Assembly (NCBI RefSeq): GCF_964204645.1 | Contig: NC_134035.1 | Location: 6,510,501 to 6,574,500, forward strand | Length of the DNA: 64,000 bases | Reading direction: 5' to 3' | Source: Tubulanus polymorphus | Taxonomy: Eukaryota; Nemertea; Palaeonemertea; Tubulaniformes; Tubulanidae | In this document: piece after piece, positions 8,298 to 17,948 of the stretch | Position numbering within the stretch: position 1 is the first letter of the stretch | Layout of the letters: each line of letters opens with the position of its first letter | The notes under the pieces: model-generated | Database searches by the model: none | Told to the model about the DNA's origin: nothing | Seen by the model: the letters and a program-made list of their open reading frames with translations, nothing else | Program-made: the position numbers and the translations under genes

Positions 8298-9390
8298 CAG
8301 AAAACCCGTCATCGCTGCTTGGCAGCTATATTTAGGGTTTTCTGTTATTTCACAGAAAACCCTATTGATATCCGCGTGATTATTATTAGGGTTTTCTGTT
8401 ATTTCACAGAAAACCCTATTGATATCCGCGTGATTATTATTATTATTATTTTCTTCCACACTATTTTTACCAAAAGAACATAGGCTTTGTTACCTTACCG
8501 CTGTTTCATATACAATCCATATAATATCGTTCAGCTCACTGAGATCTACAAATAGCCCGCGTGTTTTTTCACGAATCATCGTTACAAAAGCGCTGTCGGG
8601 CCGTAAACATCGAAAAGTTAGCCCCATTCAATGGGGCGACATGTTTTTCGAGTCGTCATCCCGAAATCAACCCGCAGGCCGACTGTCACTTCGATTATCA
8701 ATTCAAGCATAAATGAACTAATTTATTGCCGCAGACTTCAAATTCAGTCGCGGTCTTCAAACAGTGATTTTAACAATAGCCCATTTTCCTCACCAAATCA
8801 TATTACCGATACACTTGAAATTTACTACTTTAGATTTTAAAAGCACTGTCGAGCCGTAAACATCGACAAATCGACGTGTGTTACTACATCGTCGTTCCGG
8901 GGATCAGCTGCGAGTTTCTCCTCATCATGAGAATCAAATCGAGTACAAATTAATTTATTAATACCAGTAATTTGGCTGCGGTTTCAAGGAGTTAGTATAA
9001 CAATACCTATTTTTCTTTACCGAATTAACCGAGTATTTACTAAGATAAATCTTTAGTGTACCGAGGAATCGTAGGCCTAAACTAAACACGCCGAAGAGAT
9101 ATAGCGGAGAAAAGCTGTTATGTCGACGAGGTATCAAAATAAAAGAATATATTACTTTATTCGGCCGCGGGCTTCAACCTCTATATCAATACCATCAATA
9201 CTCTATATTTCCTACAGAACATACCGATCATTGTCAAATGCACAAGGTATTTACTAAATACAAGTATAAAACACATAATCCTTTCCGTATGCTGGACTCA
9301 CACTTGACATTCGGAGTAAGCGTTCGCTGTGGGGGAAAGGGATCGTTCGCTGTGTCGCTTGAATTGTTTATCGAGTTTGACGCGGCTTTA
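8298..9390 (+). repeat. Array-flanking repeat, copy 1 (upstream of array 1)
   Basis: From about 8,443 to 9,390 this matches 14,823-15,760 with only scattered differences. Both copies start at CAGAAAACCCG plus a small hairpin (GCTGC/GCAGC). Copy 1 carries an extra tandem hairpin insert at 8334-8441. Inside, two diverged units of about 240 bp can be seen, each opening with a CTGTCG(G/A)GCCGTAAACATCG phrase (about 8,597 and 8,846). Short open frames here (for example 8631-8840) recur in copy 2 but have no recognised domain. The 31-bp satellite starts about 170 bp after the matching part ends, as it does at copy 2. Confidence 0.85.
8334..8441 (+). repeat. 54-bp tandem duplication with a 12-bp hairpin
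   Basis: The unit starting AGGGTTTTCTGTTATTTCAC occurs twice, at 8334 and 8388. Each unit contains the perfect inverted arms AGGGTTTTCTGT and ACAGAAAACCCT around a 6-base loop (8334-8363 and 8388-8417). The arm word CAGAAAACCC is also the start of the whole flanking repeat at 8298, suggesting nested insertion or copying of the element's own end. Confidence 0.85.
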
Positions 9391-9561
9391 GGCCTACCGG
9401 TACTGAGCTTTACTGTCTCAAACAAACACAGTACAATTGTTGCGTTTATTAACGGACTCATTGGATTGAACTTCAAAACAAAATTTACGATATTTAGGTG
9501 GGTTGTTGAATTCAATAGGCCTACGACCAATCTGTCCGGATGTTAGGCCTACGCATATACA
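9391..9561. other. Spacer between flanking repeat and array 1
   Basis: Unique-looking sequence with GGCCTA words. The matching short spacer at copy 2 (15,766-15,866) differs, so the flanking repeat and the satellite are not joined at a single conserved base. Confidence 0.4.
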
Positions 9562-12500
9562 TGACAATTCAATATTTTGGTTTTATCGCCCGCGACAATT
9601 CATTATTTTGGTTTTATCGTCCGCGACAATTCATTTTTTTGGTTTTATCGCCTGCGACAATTCATTAGTTTGGTTTTGTTGCCCGCGTCAATTCATAATT
9701 TTGGTTTTATCGTCCGCGACAATTCATTTTTTTGGTTTTATCGCCTGCGACAATTTATTATTTTGGTTTTATCGCCCGCGACAATTCATTAGTTTGGTTT
9801 TGTCGCCCGCGACAATTGAATATTTTGGTTTTGTTGCCCGCAACAATTCAAGATTTTGGTTTTTCTGCCGCGACAATTCATTTTTTGGATTTGTCGCCCG
9901 CGACAATTCAGTATTTTGGTTTTATCGCCCGCGACAATTCAGTATTTTGGTTTTATCGCCCGCGACAATTCATTATTTTGGTTTTATCGCCCGCGACAAT
10001 TCATTAATTTGGTTTTGTCACCCGCGACAAAACAATATTTTGGTTTTATCGCCCGCGACAATTCATTATTTTGGTTTTATCGCCCGGAACAATTCATTAT
10101 TTTGGTTTTGTCGCACGCGACAATGGCGACAATTCAAGATTTTGGTTTTATCGCCCGCGACAATTCATTTTTTGGATTTGGCGCCTACGACAATTCAATA
10201 TTTTGGTTTTATCGCCGGCGACAATTTTTTTTCTCTTTTTGTCGCGGTTTTATCGCCCGCGACGCTTCAATATTTTGGTTTTATCGTCCGCGACAATTCA
10301 TTTTTTTTGTTTTATCGCCTGCGACAATTTATTATTTTGGTTTTATCGCCCGCGACAATTCATTATTTTGGTTTTATCGCCCGCGACAATTCATTAATTT
10401 GGTTTTGTCACCCGCGACAAAACAATATTTTGGTTTTATCGCCCGCGACAATTCATTATTTTGGTTTTATCGCCCGGTACAATTCATTATTTTGGTTTTA
10501 TCGCCGGCGACAATTTTTTTTCTCTTTTTGTCGCGGTTTTATCGCCCGCGACGCTTCAATATTTTGGTTTTATCGCCCGCGACAATTCAGTATTTTGGTT
10601 TTATCGCCCGCGACAATTCAGTATTTTGGTTTTATCGCCCGCGACAATTCATTATTTTGGTTTTATCGCCCGCGACAATTCATTAATTTGGTTTTGTCAC
10701 CCGCGACAAAACAATATTTTGGTTTTATCGCCCGCGACAATTCATTATTTTGGTTTTATCGCCCGGAACAATTCATTATTTTGGTTTTGTCGCACGCGAC
10801 AATGGCGACAATTCAAGATTTTGGTTTAATCGCCCGCGACAATTCATTTTTTGGATTTGGCGCCTACGACAATTCAATATTTTGGTTTTATCGCCGGCGA
10901 CAATTTTTTTTCTCTTTTTGTCGCGGTTTTATCGCCCGCGACGCTTCAATATTTTGGTTTTATCGCCCGCGACAATTCATTATTTTGGCTTTATCGCCCG
11001 CGACCATTCATTAGTTTGGTTTTGTCGCCCGCGACAATTGAATATTTTGGTTTTGTCGCCCGCGACAATTGAATATTTTGGTTTTGTCGCCCGCGACAAT
11101 TCATGATTTTGGTTTTATCGTCCGCGACAATTCATTTTTTTGGTTTTATCACCTGCGACAATTTATTATTTTGGTTTTATCGCCCGCGACAATTCATTAG
11201 TTTGGTTTTGTTGCCCGCGTCAATTCATAATTTTGGTTTTCTCGTCCGCGACAATTCATTTTTTTGGTTTTATCGCCTGCGACAATTTATTATTTTGGTT
11301 TTATCGCCCGCGACAATTCATTAGTTTGGTTTTGTTGCCCGCGTCAATTCATAATTTTGGTTTTATCGTCCGCGACAATTCATTTTTTTGGTTTTATCGC
11401 CTGCGACAATTTATTATTTTGGTTTTATCGCCCGCGACAATTCATTAGTTTGGTTTTGTCGCCCGCGACAATTGAATATTTTGGTTTTGTTGCCCGCAAC
11501 AATTCAAGATTTTGGTTTTTCTGCCGCGACAATTCAGTATTTTGGTTTTATCGCCCGCGACAATTCAGTATTTTGGTTTTATCGCCCGCGACAATTCATT
11601 ATTTTGGTTTTATCGCCCGCGACAATTCATTAATTTGGTTTTGTCACCCGCGACAAAACAATATTTTGGTTTTATCGCCCGCGACAATTCATTATTTTGG
11701 TTTTATCGCCCGGAAAAATTCATTATTTTGGTTTTGTCGCACGCGACAATGGCGACAATTCAAGATTTTGGTTTTATCGCCCGCGACAATTCATTTTTTG
11801 GATTTGGCGCCTACGACAATTCAATATTTTGGTTTTATCGCCGGCGACAATTTTTTTTCTCTTTTTGTCGCGGTTTTATCGCCCGCGACGCTTCAATATT
11901 TTGGTTTTATCGTCCGCGACAATTCATTTTTTTGGTTTTATCGCCTGCGACAATTTATTATTTTGGTTTTATCGCCCGCGACAATTCATTAGTTTGGTTT
12001 TGTCGCCCGCGACAATTGAATATTTTGGTTTTGTTGCCCGCAACAATTCAGTATTTTGGTTTTATCGCCCGCGACAATTCAGTATTTTGGTTTTATCGCC
12101 CGCGACAATTCATTATTTTGGTTTTATCGCCCGCGACAATTCATTAATTTGGTTTTGTCACCCGCGACAAAACAATATTTTGGTTTTATCGCCCGCGACA
12201 ATTCAGTATTTTGGTTTTATCGCCCGCGACAATTCATTATTTTGGTTTTATCGCCCGCGACAATTCATTAATTTGGTTTTGTCACCCGCGACAAAACAAT
12301 ATTTTGGTTTTGTCGCCCACGACAATTCAATATTTTGGTTTTATCGCCCGCGACAATTCATTATTTTGGTTTTATCGCCCGCGACAATTCATTATTTTGG
12401 TTTTGTCGCACAACACAATGGCGACAATTCAAGATTTTGGTTTTATCGCCCGCGACAATTCATTTTTGGATTTTCCGCCCACGACAATTCAATTTTTTGG

Positions 12501-12967
12501 TTTTATCGCCCACGACAATTCATTATTTTGGTTTTATCGCCCGCGACAATTCATTATTTTGGTTTTATCGCCCAGAACAATTCATTATTTTGGTTTTGTT
12601 GCACGCGACAATGGCGACAATTCAAGATTTTGGTTTTATCGCCCGCGACAATTCATTTTTTTTGGATTTGGCGCCTACGACAATTCAATATTTTGGTTTT
12701 ATCGCCCGCGACAATTCATTATTTTGGTTTTATCGCCCGCGACAATTTTTTTCTCTTTTTGTCGCGGTTTTATCGCCCGCGACACTTCAATATTTTGGTT
12801 TTATCGCCCGCGACAATTCATTATTTTGGCTTTATCGCCCGCGACAATTCAATATTTTGGTTTTATCGCCAGCGACAATTGATTATTTTGGTTTTATCGC
12901 CCGCGACAATTGATTATTTTGGTTTTATCGCCCGCGACAATTAATTTTTTTGGTTTTGTCGCCCACA
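9562..12967 (+). repeat. 31-bp satellite, array 1 (3.4 kb)
   Basis: About 110 head-to-tail monomers, canonical ATTTTGGTTTTATCGC plus CCGCGACAATTCATT. Array 1 has private variants not seen in the big array: a T-rich monomer with TTTTCTCTTTTTGTCGCGG (near 10,225, 10,515, 10,915, 11,855 and 12,740), an ACAATGGCGACAATTC dimer join, and a TTTGGCGCCTACGAC monomer. These recur together, so array 1 has its own higher-order units. Its forward frames are open for up to about 500 codons only because the monomer lacks stops in all three frames. Confidence 0.98.
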
Positions 12968-13047
12968 TTATTAGCTTTTGAATAATTGGGCCAATTAATA
13001 ACGTAATAAAGACTTATGCTTTCGCCTTTTTTGAAGTCGATTAATCT
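12968..13047. other. Unique spacer after array 1
   Basis: Short AT-rich sequence between the last satellite monomer and the MITE target duplication. No feature seen. Confidence 0.4.
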
Positions 13048-13054
13048 GATATAG
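13048..13054 (+). repeat. MITE target-site duplication, left
   Basis: GATATAG abuts the left end of the foldback element and is repeated exactly at 13471-13477. Confidence 0.85.
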
Positions 13055-13470
13055 TACGGAAGCGATAAAGGGCCTCGAGTTGTCACGTTCAAACTCGACA
13101 AGTCACCATATTTATGTCGATATATCGCGATATATCGTGTCAAGTCTACATGAATATGTCTACATATCGTGACGTTTTCACGACAAATTTCGCTTATTTG
13201 CTCATTTTCCACGGGACAAGCCGTCATTTGAAGACATGTCTAAATGTAAGATGAGGACGCCAGTAATATGACGACTGAGTTTCAAGTCGTCATGAATATG
13301 TCGACTTGTCGCGAGGAAAATGGTTGAGAAAACGAAATATGTCGTCAAAACGTCACGATATATCGACATATTCATGTCGACTTGACGCGATACATCGCGG
13401 TATGTCGACAATAATATGGCGACTTGTCGAGTTGGAACGCGTCATCTCGAGGCCCCTTATCGCTTCCGTA
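13055..13470. mobile_element. 416-bp foldback MITE
   Basis: The ends are inverted repeats beginning TACGGAAGCGATAA and reading GGCCTCGAG by base 25, with one mismatch over 25 bp (AAAG against AAGG). The similarity goes on inwards imperfectly for well over 100 bp, so a single strand could fold back on most of its length. Perfect 7-bp duplications (GATATAG) flank it. It has no coding capacity. The ends are unrelated to those of the 5313-7469 transposon, but the duplication length is the same. Confidence 0.88.
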
Positions 13471-13477
13471 GATATAG
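13471..13477 (+). repeat. MITE target-site duplication, right
   Basis: GATATAG, identical to 13048-13054 and directly adjoining the right end. Confidence 0.85.
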
Positions 13478-13567
13478 TGTCGAATATTAAGGTCATTTTG
13501 GCAGATTCTTTTTTTTTAATAGTGATATTAAAGCGATCATTCAAGTGATCCTACTTAATGAAAGATC

Positions 13568-13725
13568 TACGGAAGCGATAAAGGGCCTCGAGTTGTTGCG
13601 TTCCAACTCGACAAGTCGCCATATCTATGTCGATATATCGCATCAATTCGACATGAATATGTCGACATATCGTGACGTTTTGACGACTTGAAACTCAGTC
13701 GTCATATCACTGGCGTCCTCATCTT
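13568..13725 (-). mobile_element. Rearranged, truncated second MITE copy
   Basis: Starts with the same TACGGAAGCGATAAAGGGCC end. It follows the reverse-complement version of the first element (GTTCCAACTCGACAAGTCGCC) down to GACGTTTTGACGA, then jumps to the phrase CTTGAAACTCAGTCGTCAT, which is the reverse complement of about 13,265-13,290. It is therefore an opposite-strand copy with an internal deletion and no far end, only about 100 bp from the intact copy. Confidence 0.7.
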
Positions 13726-13925
13726 TCAGCAACGCCAGTCACATGGAGTCGTAGGTTTTCTACTTTCTGCGACGCGACACGACTGTCACAACCAACAGAC
13801 GCGCTCTTGCGACTGGCAGAAACTAGTCGCACACAGTCGCTGACAATCGTATCGCAACCGACTTGCACCGAAACTTGCGATGCAACGCGAGGATCGCATC
13901 GTGTCACAAGAACAACCAAAGTCTG
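13726..13925. other. GC-richer unclassified repeat-like stretch
   Basis: Rich in GCGAC, GTCGC and CGCATC words, with no open frame that looks coding. Probably a transposon fragment; no ends could be defined. Confidence 0.35.
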
Positions 13926-13954
13926 GCTTTAAGTTACTGCGGAGCACCAGAAAT

Positions 13955-14485
13955 ATCTTTTTTTTCGTTCAAAAGACCTTTCCGTTGAAAATTCTTTCGT
14001 CGGAACAATATTTATTTCGTTCGAACCAATAATATTCTATATAATTGAACCAATTTGAAAAAATCGTTAGAACAAAGTTGAACAAACTTTTTTTTGTCCA
14101 AACGAAAGGTTTTTCGTTCGAACAATCATTCAATTGAACAGAATCGTTTTAATTTGAACAGAATTTTCTTGTCAGAACATTAAGTTTTTCGTTCGAATAA
14201 GTATATTGAAAAAAGTTTTTTCTCCGAACCGAAAGTATTAAGTATTTCGTTCAATCGAACATAATTTTTTTCATTCAAACATTCGTTCGAAAAAATTGTT
14301 TTCACTCAACCAAATTTTTCAATTCAACAATAACATAGCTTTTTATTCGAACACATTTTCTGTCAGAATGAAGAAAATTTTTGGTTCAAGCAAAAAGCGT
14401 ATTGTTCGATCAAACAGAATTATTTTCATTCGAACAAGATTTTCTGGTTGGAACATTAAGTTTTTTGGTCGAACAGCGCGTTAAG
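13955..14485. repeat. Degenerate TTCGTTCGAACA-type tandem repeat
   Basis: Words such as TTTCGTTCGAACAA, GTTCGAACA and TTGAACAGAAT recur every few tens of bases with heavy divergence. GTTCGAAC is a palindrome, so both strands look alike. It lies on the 3' side of a decayed reverse transcriptase fragment and could be the remains of that element's tail or an independent minisatellite. Confidence 0.55.
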
Positions 14486-14494
14486 TTCGATTTG

Positions 14495-14789
14495 GAAATT
14501 TGCTCGGTCTGGTATATGTTGGATAACTGTGTATGTCATTTGTCAGGACATTAAACAGAAGACAACTTAGGATACTACCTTGCGTGACTCCACTAGTTAG
14601 ACTGACTTATTCCAAGATGAGGCGTACCGTTGATTTCGGCTACAAGTTTTCGTTCAGAGATAACTGCTGAGCCATTTGAGTGACCTTTCATTAATGATGT
14701 TTCCTAATAGCCTGGTTAGTAATGCCTGATGTTGTGCCTTATCAAATGCTTTGTCGAAATCCACCGTTGAACTGGATTCTAAGACTGTG
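14495..14789 (-). pseudogene. Decayed LINE reverse transcriptase fragment
   Basis: Read on the reverse strand from 14789, one frame gives VDFDKAFDKAQHQALLTRL, the conserved (L/V)DFSKAFD...H..LL block of non-LTR reverse transcriptases. Further on, in other frames, come WLSSYL, then SERKLVAEINGTPHLG, and SGVTQGSILSCLLFNVLTND, which matches the SG(V)PQGS.L.P.LF...(I)ND block. At least two frameshifts and one or two stops lie between these blocks, and the catalytic YADD region is missing. It is dead. Its upstream part was cut off where the array-flanking repeat begins at 14790, suggesting that repeat inserted into, or recombined with, an older LINE copy. Confidence 0.85.
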
Positions 14790-15765
14790 CAGAAAACCCG
14801 TTATCGCTGCTTTGCAGCTATATTTAATATTATTTTCTTCCACACTATTTTTACCAAAAGAACATAGGCTTTGTTACCTTACCGCTGTTTCATATACAAT
14901 CCATATAATATCGTTCAGCTCACTGAGATCTACAAATAGCCCGCGTGTTTTTTCACGAATCATCGTTACAAAAGCGCTGTCGGGCCGTAAACATCGAAAA
15001 TTTAGCCCCATTCAATGGGGCGACATGTTTTTCGAGTCGTCATCCCGAAATCAACCCGCAGGCCGACTGTCACTTCGATTATCAATTCAAGTATAAATGA
15101 ACTAATTTATTGCCGCAGACTTCAAATTCAGTCGCGGTCTTCAAACAGTGATTTTAACAATAGCCCATTTTCCTCATCAAATCATATTACCGATACACTG
15201 GAAATTTACTACTTTAGATTTTAAAAGCACTGTCGAGCCGTAAACATCGACGAATCGACGTGTGTTACTACATCGTCGTTCAGGGGATCAGCTGCGAGTT
15301 TCTCCTCATCATGAGAATCAAATCGAGTACAAATTAATGTATTACTACCACTGATTTGGCTGCGGGTTTCAAGGAGTTGTATAACAATACCTATTTTTCT
15401 TTACCGAATTAACCGTGTATTTACTAAGATAAATCTTTAGTGTACCGGGGAATCGTCGGCCTTAACTAAACACGCCGAAGAGATATAGCGGAGAAAAGCT
15501 GTTATGTCGACGAGGTATCAAAATAAAAGAATATATTACTTTATTCGGCCGCGGGCTTCAACCATTTATCAATACTCTATATTTCCTACAGTTAATACCG
15601 ATCATTGTCAAATGCACAAGGTATTTACTAAATACAAGTATATAACACACTCCTATCCATATGCTGGACTCACACTTGACATTCGGAGTAAGCGTTCGCT
15701 GTGGGGGAAAGGAGATCGTTCGCTGTGTCGCTTGAAGTGTTTATCGAGTTTTACGCGACCTTAAG
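14790..15765 (+). repeat. Array-flanking repeat, copy 2 (upstream of array 2)
   Basis: Starts CAGAAAACCCGTTATCGC within the LINE remnant and matches copy 1 (8298-9390) from 14,823 on, nearly base for base. It lacks the 54-bp hairpin insert. It ends at the phrase CGCTTGAAGTGTTTATCGAG, the same internal position at which copy 1 fades. The satellite begins about 100 bp later. Confidence 0.88.
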
Positions 15766-15834
15766 GCTTAAGTATGGTGGCTGATACGATAAAAAAAACA
15801 CGAATATGCAAACGAGGGCGACATTACGACAAAA

Positions 15835-15881
15835 CGACAAAACTAAAATGACGCGAGAAAACAATGATTTTGATTTTGTCG
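15835..15881. repeat. Inverted satellite remnant at the array edge
   Basis: CGACAAAACTAAAAT (15835-15849) is a reverse-strand piece of the monomer, and ATTTTGATTTTGTCG (15867-15881) is the forward-strand piece that opens array 2. The two arms pair with two mismatches around a 17-base loop. This is the only reverse-oriented monomer piece I found. Confidence 0.65.
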
Positions 15882-16672
15882 CCCGCGACAATTCATTATT
15901 TTGGTTTTATCGCTTGCGACAATTCATTATTTTGGTTTTGTCGCCCGCGAAAATTCAATATTTTGGTTTTATCGCCCACGACAATTCACTACTTTGGTTT
16001 TATCGCCAGCGACAATTGATTATTTTCGTTTTGTCGCCCGCGACAATTTTTTTTTTGGTTTTGTCCCCCGCGACAATTCAATATTTTGGTTTTATCGCCT
16101 GCGACAATTCAATATTTTGGTTTTATCGCCCGCGATAATTCATTATTTTGGTTTTGTCGCCCGAGACAATTCATTATTTTGGTTTTGTCGCCCGCGACAA
16201 TTCATTATTTTGGTTTTGTTGCCCGCGACAATTCACCATTTTGGTTTTGTCACCCGCGACAATTCATTATTTTGGTTTTATCGCCTGCGACAATTCATTA
16301 CTTTGGTTTTATCTCCAGCGACAATTCATTATTTTGGTTTTGTCGCCCCAACAATTCTTTTTTTGGTTTTGTCGCCGGCGACAATTCATTAGTCTGGTTT
16401 TGTCGCCCGCGACAATTCAATTCTTTGGTTTTGTCGCCCGCGACAATTCAATATTTTGGTTTTTTCGCCTGCGACATTTCATTATTTTGGTTTTATCGCC
16501 CGCGATAATTCATTATTTTGGTTTTGTCCCGCGACAATTCATTATTTTGGTTTTGTCGCCCGAGACAATTCATCATTTTGGTTTTATCGCCCGCGACAAA
16601 ATCATTATTTTGGTTTTGTCGCCCGCGACAATTAACCATTTTAGTTTTGTCGCCTGGACAATTCACCATTTT
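15867..16672 (+). repeat. 31-bp satellite, array 2 segment 1
   Basis: Head-to-tail monomers in the same orientation as array 1, mixing TTTTATCGCC and TTTTGTCGCC types. From about 15,970 the sequence is repeated 16,431 bp downstream (about 32,401). It ends where a non-satellite island starts at CGATCTGACTC. Confidence 0.97.
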
Positions 16673-17948
16673 CGATCTGACTCAAGATGGCCTTCCTATG
16701 ACCTTTTTAGTGCCCAAAAATGTCAATTTTGGCCAGAATTCTAGGTCCTGTAGCTTCCTACTGGTTTGCCATTTCTCATTGCAATTGCTGATGGATATTC
16801 TTTAGAGAGGGATGTTTTATACCTGGGACAGGTATTTTTGATCAGCCAATTATGACGCAATTGGCGGCCATCTTGGTGTCATCAGTACTCATTCGTAGGT
16901 GGGAAAGTTTTTCCACAATTAATCGATACCTAAGCATATTGGATATTCAATTGGAAAGTTGTAGCCCATAACGTGTTCTATGATTTTGGTGAGTTTCAAG
17001 GTCATTGGTTTTTGTATGTGGCCATCAGGGGGCGTTGAATAATACAATAACTTAGTATCGCTATATTATATTTGTACCAAGGCATATTTTGTTACCATGA
17101 TCAATGGCAAAATTGTAGTTCATGACATCGTCTATGATTGTGGTGAGTTTTTAAGGACATTAGTTATTCCATATAGTCACCAGGGGGCGTTGAATAGTAG
17201 AAAAGCTTAGTTTTTCCTTATTAGATTGGTACCTAGGCATATTTTGTTACTATGATCAATTGCAAAGTTGTAGTTCATGACATCGTCTATGATTGTGGTG
17301 AGTTTTTAAGGACATTAGTTATTCCATATAGTCACCAGGGGGCGTTGAATAGTAGAATGGCTTAGTATTTCCATATTAAATTGGTAACGAGGCATATTTT
17401 GTTATCACAATCAATTACAAAATCAAAGCTGCTCACATGTTCTATGATTGTGGTGGCTTTCAATGTCATTGGTTTTTGTATATGGTCACTAGAGGGCGTT
17501 ATGTATTGAAATTGTTAGATTGTCCCAAGTGAGCACGGTGTCCCTGGACCCCTAGTTTGGTTTTGTCGCCCGCGACAATTCATTATTTTGGTTTTGTCGC
17601 ACGCAACAATTCAATATTTTGTTTTTGTCGTCCGCAACAATTCATTATTTTGGTTTTATCGCCTGCGACAATTCAATATTTTGGTTTTAACGCCCGCGTC
17701 AATTCATTATTGTGGTTTTACCGCCCGCAACAATTCATTATTACGGTTTTGTCGCCCGCGACAATTCATTATTTTGGTTTTATCGCCCGCGATTATTCAA
17801 TATTTTGGTTTTGTCGCCCGCGACAATTCATTATTTTTAGTTTTATCGCCTTCGACAATTCATTATTTTGGTTTTGTCGCGCCGACAATTCTTTTTTTGG
17901 TTTTGTCGCCCGCGACAATTCATTAGTTTGGTTTTGTCACCCGCGATA
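15970..17948 (+). repeat. Macro-duplication block 1, first copy
   Basis: Satellite plus island A plus satellite. It is matched by about 32,401-34,370 at an offset of 16,431 bp (16,422 bp after a 9-bp deletion just right of island A in the second copy). Only scattered substitutions separate the copies. Confidence 0.85.
16673..17556 (+). mobile_element. Non-satellite island A (CAGGGGGCG repeat)
   Basis: 884 bp containing AAGATGGCC and four units with a CAGGGGGCGTTGAATA-type box at about 17,031, 17,185, 17,341 and 17,493, about 155 bp apart; the last box is altered to TAGAGGGCG. It ends TCCCAAGTGAGC ... CCCTGGACCCCTAGTT, the same right end as the element at 4177-4714, directly against satellite. 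The left end is cut off by satellite. The copy at 33104-33987 appears to match over its full length. Confidence 0.8.

Noticed and set aside
8631-8840. 69-codon ORF conserved in both flanking-repeat copies (also at 15015-15224)
   Set aside because: Conservation is explained by recent duplication of the whole repeat; substitutions are too few to test coding, and there is no domain.
8298-9561. Flanking repeat as a Helitron end
   Set aside because: The start has a small hairpin but no CTRR terminus or TC/AT insertion signature could be fixed.
9503-11014. 503-codon and many other long forward ORFs in the satellite (FWFYRPRQF-type repeat proteins)
   Set aside because: The monomer is stop-free in all three forward frames, overlapping frames give the same peptide cycle, starts are mostly non-ATG, and indels that change the frame are tolerated everywhere. 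This is what a stop-free repeat gives without selection.
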